Source: CAYTLQ01 sp964438715 (lineage in GTDB: Bacteria > Bacteroidota > Ignavibacteria > Ignavibacteriales > Ignavibacteriaceae). Taken from it: a stretch of DNA of 32,581 nucleotides. Position 1 is the stretch's first letter, and each line of letters opens with the position of its first letter. Positions 26,076 to 32,581 of this stretch are shown here, piece after piece. The position numbers and the translations under genes were made by a program. Location of the stretch: the NCBI GenBank assembly GCA_964438715.1, contig CAYTLQ010000023.1, forward strand, positions 1-32,581, read 5' to 3'. The notes below the pieces were generated by a model. It was not told the origin of the DNA. It was given only the letters and a program-made list of their open reading frames with translations, and made no database searches.

Positions 26076-28976
26076 ATGGCGGAAACAAAAAAGTCTCAAT
26101 TAAAGAATAAAAAAGAAAAGGTTGATAAACGAGCGCTAACCCAAAAAAGAAAAATCACAAAAAATAAATTTTTGAAGTTGCGTAAAGCGGCAGAAGAGAT
26201 AGTCTCCCGCGGTAATGTTACTCCAAAGATCAACTTGCGGGATATTAATATAATTAATCAACTCCTTCACGAATTGGAAGTCTATCAAGTTGAGCTTGAA
26301 ATCCAAAACGACCAGTTAAATGAAGTTCAAAAGGAGTTAGATAACAGTCTCCGGGAGTATCAAAAACTTTACGATAATGCTCCTGTAGGGTATATTGAAT
26401 GTGATAAAAGGGGAATGATTATAAAAGTGAATCAAATGGCCGTTCAACTGCTCTCAAAACCAAGGGAAAAACTTGTTAACTCATATTTACTGCTTCACAT
26501 ACCAAAACATTACCACCAGCAGTTTACGGGTTATCTTAAGAAAGTTCATTTAAGCGCAAGACCTTTACAGATAGATATTGAATTTGAAAAAAAGAATGAC
26601 TTGCCCGTTTGGCTGAGATTCACCACATCAGTCGAAAAAGATAAAGTTCAGACAGTAATAAAATTCAATATTGTACTTGAGGATATTAGTGAATTAAAAG
26701 AGGCAGAAGCACTGCGAAATGACTATGAGCATACTCTTGAAGCTGAAATACAAAAAAGAGTTAAAGAGTTAAAAGAAAAAAATAGTGCCCTTATGAAAGA
26801 GATGAAACAAAGAGCAAAAGTTGAAAATGAGCTCAAAGTTTCTGAATTGCGGTATAAAAGTATTTTTGAAAATTCTCATGACGGAATTGTTGTTGTAGAT
26901 GACAGTGGTATTATACGGGATATAAACAAAGCGGGTCTTGAAATATTTGAATATACTTTGTCGGAAATGATGAATCAACCATATTCAATACTCGAAATAC
27001 AAGATACGATTAAGGGAATAGACAAGAAGATAAAAAAGCTCAGAAAAAGTGGAAGTGATGAGGGGGAAGTTGTCTTCTTATCAAAAAATGGTGCTACCAA
27101 AACATTACAATACAGAACCATTGCAGGTTTTCTGCCGGGTTTGCACATGTCTATTTTCACCGATATAACCGAGAGGAAAAAAGCAGAACAAGCATTAAAG
27201 CAAAGCGAAGCTCAGCTTAGAGCAACACTTTATTCTATCGGCGATGCGCTGATTTCTACCGATATTAACGGGAAAATTCTTTATATGAATCGTGTTGCGG
27301 AAAAACTCCTTGGCTGGAGAGAAAAACAAGCTATTGGAAAAACACTTAATGAAATTTTTATATTGTATCATGAATCCGATGGTACACAAAAAGACCACCC
27401 CTTGTTGAATGCTTTCGCGGGAGAAAGTACGATTATCTCCGATGGATACATGCTGTATAGTAAAAAATTTCTTACGCGTATCCCCGTTAGTGGCGTTTCT
27501 GCTCCGGTAAAAGATGATTCGGGCAAAATTTCCGGTGCAGTTCTTGTGCTTAGGGATATGACTGAAATTCGTCAAAGAGAATTAGAACTGAAACAGTCCG
27601 AAGAAAAGTTCTTCAAGGCTTTTCATACTTCTCCGGATGCGGTATTGATTAATCGCTTCTTTGATGGCCTATATATAGATGTTAACAGTGGTTTTAATGC
27701 TGTTTTCGGATTCGCAGCTGAAGAAGTCTTTGGAATGACATGGGAAGAAATTAACATTTGGGGTGATGAGGTTGCCTATCAGAATTTTATTAATAAAATA
27801 AAAGAGAATCGAAGTATTGCAAACTTTGAGACTGAATTCCTGCGAAAAAATGGTCAAATATTAACAGGACTAATCTCTGCGACACTTATCGAGATAAACA
27901 ATGAAGAATGTATCCTATCTATTATCAGGGATATATCTCAGAGAAAACAATACGAAAGAGAAATTCTTGAGAGCAGGTTTATTCTCACAGAAGCCCAAAA
28001 ACTGGCGCAATCGGGTACCTGGGTTATGGAGGCTGAACATGCAGGAATGTCATGGTCGGTAGAGCTTTGCAGACTTTTTAATGCCGAGAATATTTCTGAC
28101 AATGTCTCAATTAATTATTTTCTTAGCTTTGTCCACGAACAAGACAAGTTTATGATGGAAGAGTGGTTCAGCAAATTACGACAAGGCTTAAATCCCGGTG
28201 AACATCTATTCAGAATTTCCGATAATAGTGGTGGCTTGCGTTATATCAGGGGAACAGCAGGAAATCTTTCTCTGCCCGGTAGTACTGAATTCAGGTATGT
28301 TGGTATTGAGCAGGATGTTACCGAAAGAGAGCAGGCAAAAAAACATATCGAACTGGCGCTAAAAGAAAAAGAACTGTTATTAAAAGAAATATATCATAGG
28401 GTCAAAAACAATTTTCAGTTAATAATATCACTCCTAAGTCTTCAGGAAGCGAAACTTGAAGGGAGTAGTACCAGGGAAGTACTCATCCAAAGTCAGAATC
28501 GTATCCGTTCAATGTCTATAATACACGAGCTGATGTATAAGACCGGAAATCTCAAAGAGATGAGCATCAAACATTACTTCGAAGAATTGATGGGATTTCT
28601 TGTTAATTCGTATTCCGACTCACATACACATATTCATTTAAATCTTGAGTTTGTTGATGAAATACTTCCTGTTGAGATTTTAATACCATGCGGTTTAATG
28701 CTTAATGAGCTATTTACAAATACAATGAAGTATGCATTCGATCAGGAAGAGAACAATAATATTGCAATTTCTTTACGGTATCACTCTGAGAATGAACTTT
28801 GCCTGCGGTATTCTGATAATGGTAAAGGATTACCTGAAGGATTTGATTTATCAAAATTAAACTCTATCGGCATGAACCTGATTCGTCTGATGGCAAAACA
28901 ATTATCCGGCACATTAGAGATTTTAAAGCCCGAAAGAGGTGTGGAGTTTGTTATTACATTAAAATTCAAAGAATAA
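26076..28976 (+). CDS. Multi-PAS histidine kinase of the HisKA_2/HWE-like class
   Basis: 966 residues, starting 2 bp after the CheB-CheR gene. A basic N-terminus is followed by a helix (ELEVYQVELEIQNDQLNEVQ), then PAS domains at about 92-205, 256-370, 371-495, 500-620 and 630-755. The kinase core begins at EIYHRVKNNFQLIISLLSLQ with the phospho-acceptor His774 in a HisKA_2-type HRVKNN motif. The ATPase has N877 (LNELFTNTMKY), DNGKGLPEG and a GMNLI helix, with a glycine-rich G2-like end. There is no signal peptide or TM helix, so it is a cytoplasmic sensor. PAS domains typically bind heme, flavin or small molecules; no conserved ligand residue is evident. No receiver or output protein follows, so its target is unlinked. 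Confidence 0.93.
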   Translation: MAETKKSQLKNKKEKVDKRALTQKRKITKNKFLKLRKAAEEIVSRGNVTPKINLRDINIINQLLHELEVYQVELEIQNDQLNEVQKELDNSLREYQKLYDNAPVGYIECDKRGMIIKVNQMAVQLLSKPREKLVNSYLLLHIPKHYHQQFTGYLKKVHLSARPLQIDIEFEKKNDLPVWLRFTTSVEKDKVQTVIKFNIVLEDISELKEAEALRNDYEHTLEAEIQKRVKELKEKNSALMKEMKQRAKVENELKVSELRYKSIFENSHDGIVVVDDSGIIRDINKAGLEIFEYTLSEMMNQPYSILEIQDTIKGIDKKIKKLRKSGSDEGEVVFLSKNGATKTLQYRTIAGFLPGLHMSIFTDITERKKAEQALKQSEAQLRATLYSIGDALISTDINGKILYMNRVAEKLLGWREKQAIGKTLNEIFILYHESDGTQKDHPLLNAFAGESTIISDGYMLYSKKFLTRIPVSGVSAPVKDDSGKISGAVLVLRDMTEIRQRELELKQSEEKFFKAFHTSPDAVLINRFFDGLYIDVNSGFNAVFGFAAEEVFGMTWEEINIWGDEVAYQNFINKIKENRSIANFETEFLRKNGQILTGLISATLIEINNEECILSIIRDISQRKQYEREILESRFILTEAQKLAQSGTWVMEAEHAGMSWSVELCRLFNAENISDNVSINYFLSFVHEQDKFMMEEWFSKLRQGLNPGEHLFRISDNSGGLRYIRGTAGNLSLPGSTEFRYVGIEQDVTEREQAKKHIELALKEKELLLKEIYHRVKNNFQLIISLLSLQEAKLEGSSTREVLIQSQNRIRSMSIIHELMYKTGNLKEMSIKHYFEELMGFLVNSYSDSHTHIHLNLEFVDEILPVEILIPCGLMLNELFTNTMKYAFDQEENNNIAISLRYHSENELCLRYSDNGKGLPEGFDLSKLNSIGMNLIRLMAKQLSGTLEILKPERGVEFVITLKFKE

Positions 28977-29021
28977 TGTATAACTACAGGTAATCAATAA
29001 ATAATCTGTCTATTCTGCCTA

Positions 29022-30122
29022 ATGCACACTATACCTGTCTCTCCTATAGACTTTTTATTTTCAAATGGTTCATACCCAATTGAGTTCCTTTTCTTTTTTC
29101 GCAATCGTTGTAGTTATTCAGCTCTTCTTACCTCTCTCTCTGCATTGCGTTCAAACTTTTTTCCATTCTTTAGTAGTTATCAGGCGGGTATAATATCAGA
29201 AAATGATTTTCCGTTAACGAATTATATTGGTGAGTTTCAAATCAACGAAGATTTTGATGTAACCTGTTCGCCGGATGAAATTTTTGATCGCTTTAAGGGA
29301 ATTGCAGAACCGGAGAAAAATTCTCTATTCTATTTAAGAGTGCTTCAGTTGAGAAATGGTACAGTACTTATTCCACATCTGAAACATATTGCAGGAGATG
29401 GATATAGTTATTTTTACTTCTTAATGGAGCTCGCCGCAAGGACAAGAGGCGATTCCGTTCATACTGATATTCGGAACACATATAACCGTCGTCTAACCGA
29501 GGTTACCTTAAATCCCTCCGCATTACAGCCTTCGGAGATTCCGGAAAAAAGCACAAATATCAAAATTATTAGACATTCTAAACAGTCGGTAAAAGATAAT
29601 ATTCGGAAAATAGCGCTTGATACAGGAGTGACGGTTTCCTCTAATGATTACTTATCAGCGACACTGATAAAAAGAATGGTAAGTGACAATGATTACGCAG
29701 GTGAGAAATTCAGTGTTACAATGCCGGTTGATGTGCGAAATATAGTAAAAGAATATGGTCGCTATTTTATTGGAAATGGGTTATTTTTTCACAAGGCAAC
29801 ATTTAATGCTGAATATCTGAGGAACTCAGGTGAGGCTGAAATAGCGATAGAGATCAGGAAAAGTATGCCGGATATTTCCACGGAAAGTTACAGAAAGTAT
29901 CAAACAGAGTTGCTACATAAAATAAATGAAAGAAAAGTACATGAATTACCTGTATATAATCCGGCTGAGGGGTGTCTCATTACAAATCTTTCTCAGCTTC
30001 CGTCGGCAAAACTCGACTTCGGAACGGGAACACCCGATCTGATATTCCCAATGACCGTAGCAGTAAATTCAGCAATAATACTTTCTGATAATACAGATTA
30101 TCTTCTGAGAATATCAGTGTAG
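29022..30122 (+). CDS. BAHD-like acyltransferase
   Basis: 366 residues. Three BAHD landmarks are visible in the right order: HIAGD with H122 and D126 (HxxxDG), VTMPVDVRNIVKEYGRYFIGNGLFF (the R-to-YFGN block), and DFGTG starting at D332 (the DFGWG block, followed by TP like the canonical GKP). BAHD enzymes move an acyl group from acyl-CoA onto an alcohol or amine of an acceptor. The family is best known from plants and fungi, so a compact bacterial member is unusual; the length is well below the usual 420-460. The ATG at 29022 has no clear Shine-Dalgarno sequence, and a short leader follows the kinase gene. It converges with two glycosyltransferases 24 bp away, so a glycolipid or glycan acceptor is plausible but unproven. 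PapA/condensation-type relatives are the alternative. Confidence 0.75.
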   Translation: MHTIPVSPIDFLFSNGSYPIEFLFFFRNRCSYSALLTSLSALRSNFFPFFSSYQAGIISENDFPLTNYIGEFQINEDFDVTCSPDEIFDRFKGIAEPEKNSLFYLRVLQLRNGTVLIPHLKHIAGDGYSYFYFLMELAARTRGDSVHTDIRNTYNRRLTEVTLNPSALQPSEIPEKSTNIKIIRHSKQSVKDNIRKIALDTGVTVSSNDYLSATLIKRMVSDNDYAGEKFSVTMPVDVRNIVKEYGRYFIGNGLFFHKATFNAEYLRNSGEAEIAIEIRKSMPDISTESYRKYQTELLHKINERKVHELPVYNPAEGCLITNLSQLPSAKLDFGTGTPDLIFPMTVAVNSAIILSDNTDYLLRISV

Positions 30123-30146
30123 AAAAATGTTTTATGCCGTTTCTTG

Positions 30147-31280
30147 TCAAAAATTTCTTATAAATTCAGCCACAGCCGTACATCCGTTCTCCGGTTTTCC
30201 CTTGATAATATTTTCAATAAATGATTGATAATATTCCTTATCTTCAAACAAGCGGTTAACAAGAGCCGGTAATTTTCGGATTGACGGTTCATAGATCCCC
30301 ATTCCATTATCCGTGAGAAATTCTACATTTCCTTTTTCCTGTTCCCAGAGGTAATCGATAATAACAGGTATTTTCCCCATTTGAATTATCTCCATAAATG
30401 TAGATGCCCCGCACTTAGTAATAACAACCTTTGCAATATTAAGCAATTCATATACAAAATCGATGTAACCGAAAACATAGATATTATGTTTACCGGATGA
30501 ATCAGCAAGTTCAATACAGCGTTTGCGCAATGTGGTATTTCTTCCACAAACAATAGCTATATTGCCTTCAAATCCACTACGGATAAGTTCATTCAAAATT
30601 TCGTAACCTTTTGGTATTCCATCACCCCCTCCAAGAATAAGGAGGGTTTCGAAAGAACTATCTATTTTCAATTTTCTCTTTGCAAAGTCACATGCTTGCG
30701 GGGTCATTGGCTGAGAAAATTTTTCATCAAGAATAAATGGAAAAACATGAAGGTTTTCGTTGGGGATACCGATACCTGCTACATGGTTTTTTAATCGTTC
30801 GCTGAAGAGAATAAAGTTTTGATCTTTCTTCAGAAACCAGAGCGGGTGAGCGGTAAACGGATCGGTCACTACGGTTATTACAGGGATGGATAGATTATGT
30901 TTTGCCAGAATTCGATATACAGGATCGTAACAAAAAAAGTGAAATATGACTATTTTGTCGGGCTTTTCAGAGAGAATCCGTTTTTCAAGGTACTTCATCA
31001 TAAAATTGCTTAGAAGCCACCTGTTCCAATAAGCAATTGGCGAGAATTTATTCGTTAGATAAAGAAATTCATAATACCATTTGCTCTGAGCCTGAAGAAT
31101 ACGATATCCATCTTCAATCGAATACTGAACAATTTTCCCTGCTTCCTCAAGCCCGTTTACGAGAATACTCTCATACTCATCAGGATAATGCTTTTTCAGA
31201 TAATTAGCAATTGCTCTGGCCGGGGCAAGATGTCCTCCACCGGTTTTAAGGTACACGAGAAAAATTTTCTTTTTATTCAT
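30147..31280 (-). CDS. MGDG synthase/MurG-like GT-B glycosyltransferase
   Basis: 377 residues. The N-terminal half starts with GGGHLAPARAIANYL (the MGDG synthase N-terminal loop) and includes ITVVTDPFTAHPLWF. The C-terminal half has LILGGGDGIPKGYEIL, IVCGRN and ITKCGASTFMEIIQMGKIPVI, which is the nucleotide-sugar site of the GT28 C-terminal domain. Enzymes of this type transfer a hexose from UDP-sugar to a lipid such as diacylglycerol at the cytoplasmic face of the inner membrane. There is no signal peptide. Its ATG overlaps the stop of the upstream gene by 4 bp (ATGA), with no separate ribosome site, so the two are translationally coupled. Confidence 0.88.
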   Translation of the reverse strand: MNKKKIFLVYLKTGGGHLAPARAIANYLKKHYPDEYESILVNGLEEAGKIVQYSIEDGYRILQAQSKWYYEFLYLTNKFSPIAYWNRWLLSNFMMKYLEKRILSEKPDKIVIFHFFCYDPVYRILAKHNLSIPVITVVTDPFTAHPLWFLKKDQNFILFSERLKNHVAGIGIPNENLHVFPFILDEKFSQPMTPQACDFAKRKLKIDSSFETLLILGGGDGIPKGYEILNELIRSGFEGNIAIVCGRNTTLRKRCIELADSSGKHNIYVFGYIDFVYELLNIAKVVITKCGASTFMEIIQMGKIPVIIDYLWEQEKGNVEFLTDNGMGIYEPSIRKLPALVNRLFEDKEYYQSFIENIIKGKPENGCTAVAEFIRNF

Positions 31281-32581
31281 CGCATTAAAGGGGAATCGGA
31301 AGTACTCATCATACCGGTTTCCAGAATCTCGCGGATTTTGTAATTACCTAATTTCCTTGCTTTAAGAAATCCATCCCAGGCGGCATCAGCCATTCTACCT
31401 TTGTTAATAAAATCGAATAGCCAATGATCGGTATATTCGGGGGTAAGTTGCTTTATACCGGAAGTTATATCAAATAGCCAGTATTTGTTGAATTGTTCCT
31501 GAGAGCCTAAGGCAGGCGACATGATAATTGGCAATCCAAGCCCGGTATAGAACGAAAGTTCACTGGGTTTTGTCCAAAGAATATCGGTAGTTCGGATTGC
31601 GTTGTTAAACTCTTCAAAATATTCGTGCATTGAATCTGAGTAAATAATTTTCACTAACTCAGAATTGCCAAGAATCTTTTTTGCTTCATCATGAAAATAG
31701 CGAAATACATCCTCTCTGATTCCCGCAACAAGATTTAGGTGCACCTGCCCACTGTGTATTTTTTCTTTAAGGCTTTTCATTAAAATTGAACCGATTTCTT
31801 TCTGAGCCCCGGCGCCCCCAACTGCATAAGTAATTGTGAGATATGATAGTGGCTTTACTGAGAGAGCTTCACTTCCCAGAAAATGTTCAATACTTTTTTC
31901 ATTTCGTACCCGAAACCTGCCACGGGGATCGAGGTTGGCTAATCTCTGAGCGAGATCTTTTTTCAGGACAGGCATATCCGCGCCTCCTATCAGAGAATGT
32001 GGAAGGGGAAAACCGGTAATAAAAATCCTGTTTTCCGGAACACCGTAAGAGCGTAACCTTTGAGCTGCCTTTCCACAAGGAGCAAAATATTTAATTCTGC
32101 TTTCCCACGGTTGTTCCGCCACCCAAACCCTGTTCAGGTCAGCATCACAAATAATACAATAAATTTCATCGTGTCCTGCCATATCTGCGGCTATTGCGGG
32201 GGCAAAGAACGATGTAATGATGGGCAGATGCTTTTGTTTAATTTTTTCCAGAAAGCCGGCGCAAAGACCCTTTTTGATACTCGATGTAAGTAATTTTACC
32301 TGAAGTGTAGCTCCTGAGAGGTTTCGTATTGGGTAGTAGCTGGGAATGTAAAGCAGACTATCGAGAAGACCAAAAATCGTTTTACCGAAAAATGGTATTG
32401 ATGTCGCTCTTGAAAATCCTTCATACATTCTGAGCATTCTGTTCCATAACTTTTGTTCGGCGGCAGAATTACTGCTCAATGAACCAATGGTAATTATTTC
32501 ACCCTCTTCTGCAATGTCTGCCAATGGATAAATGGCCCGTTGATGACCATATCCCATGTCTGCTGAAGCCAACCAATATCG
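31277..32581 (-). CDS. GT-B fold glycosyltransferase, 5' end beyond the right edge
   Basis: At least 434 residues in view. The frame continues past the right edge: the codons before the apparent TTG at 32572 read R-Y-W, giving RYWLASADMGYGHQRAIYPL, so that TTG is an internal Leu and the true start lies outside. MGYGHQRA is the equivalent of the GGGH loop in MurG/MGDG-type enzymes. TYAVGGAGAQKEIG is the glycine-rich start of the second domain, and ILWTKPSELSFYTGLGLPIIM with QEQFN resembles the nucleotide-sugar site. It overlaps the downstream GT gene by 4 bp. The two enzymes may act in sequence on one lipid, or as partners. Confidence 0.8.
   Translation of the reverse strand, partial: RYWLASADMGYGHQRAIYPLADIAEEGEIITIGSLSSNSAAEQKLWNRMLRMYEGFSRATSIPFFGKTIFGLLDSLLYIPSYYPIRNLSGATLQVKLLTSSIKKGLCAGFLEKIKQKHLPIITSFFAPAIAADMAGHDEIYCIICDADLNRVWVAEQPWESRIKYFAPCGKAAQRLRSYGVPENRIFITGFPLPHSLIGGADMPVLKKDLAQRLANLDPRGRFRVRNEKSIEHFLGSEALSVKPLSYLTITYAVGGAGAQKEIGSILMKSLKEKIHSGQVHLNLVAGIREDVFRYFHDEAKKILGNSELVKIIYSDSMHEYFEEFNNAIRTTDILWTKPSELSFYTGLGLPIIMSPALGSQEQFNKYWLFDITSGIKQLTPEYTDHWLFDFINKGRMADAAWDGFLKARKLGNYKIREILETGMMSTSDSPLMR

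Noticed and set aside
32570..32572. TTG as the true start of the right-edge glycosyltransferase
   Set aside because: The open frame continues upstream with residues that fit the N-terminal strand (RYWLASADMG), and no ribosome site precedes the TTG.

Overview
The window looks like a chromosomal segment of a Gram-negative bacterium in the Bacteroidota/Chlorobiota-Ignavibacteriota sphere. The main evidence is the 2904-residue secreted protein ending in a type IX secretion (T9SS) type-A sorting domain with the NYPNPFNPTT motif, which is typical of Ignavibacteria/Kapabacteria-like lineages. Supporting signs are lipoprotein signals, a YcbB-type L,D-transpeptidase and a CheB/CheR-PAS sensor protein. 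Base composition is AT-leaning, and several genes have clear Shine-Dalgarno sequences. I saw no rRNA, tRNA or CRISPR. The lineage is inferred from protein motifs only.

Layout: (1) 1-2895 is a decaying stretch. It holds an IS1380-type transposase (minus strand, cut by the left edge) with one in-frame TAA, and next to it a Tat-signal calcineurin-like phosphoesterase (plus) with one in-frame TAG. (2) 3412-4965 is a stand-alone archaeal-type AAA ATPase with a winged helix and a DUF234-like tail, in AT-rich flanks. (3) 5091-13805 is the giant T9SS surface protein, with three beta-helix modules joined by two repeated Ig-like linkers. It is followed by two tiny, apparently paralogous single-TM proteins and a strong terminator. 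(4) 14514-17986 (minus) holds a TraB/TIKI-like lipoprotein, then a Crp-family regulator upstream of a membrane protein and a FAD monooxygenase that overlap by 4 bp. (5) 17987-18652 is noncoding. (6) 18653-21003 holds inorganic pyrophosphatase, then a three-gene cassette of SPFH protein, unknown protein and ribbon-helix-helix (RHH) protein, preceded by a 30-bp palindrome that may be its operator. (7) 21160-22977 is the L,D-transpeptidase. (8) 23140-28976 is a two-gene sensory pair: CheB-CheR-coiled coil-PAS, then a multi-PAS HisKA_2 kinase 2 bp downstream, with no receiver domain in view. (9) 29022-32581 holds a BAHD-type acyltransferase with all three BAHD signatures, convergent with two overlapping GT-B glycosyltransferases related to MGDG synthase/MurG.

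How they may work together: the cell-envelope theme is strong (T9SS adhesin-like protein, lipoprotein, L,D-transpeptidase, SPFH membrane protein, glycolipid-type glycosyltransferases). The best candidate for an undescribed system is the BAHD acyltransferase with the paired glycosyltransferases, which could make an acylated glycolipid. Next are the SPFH-RHH cassette with its own palindrome and the paired small GDY-motif membrane proteins behind the giant surface protein. All of these functions are inferred from sequence alone.
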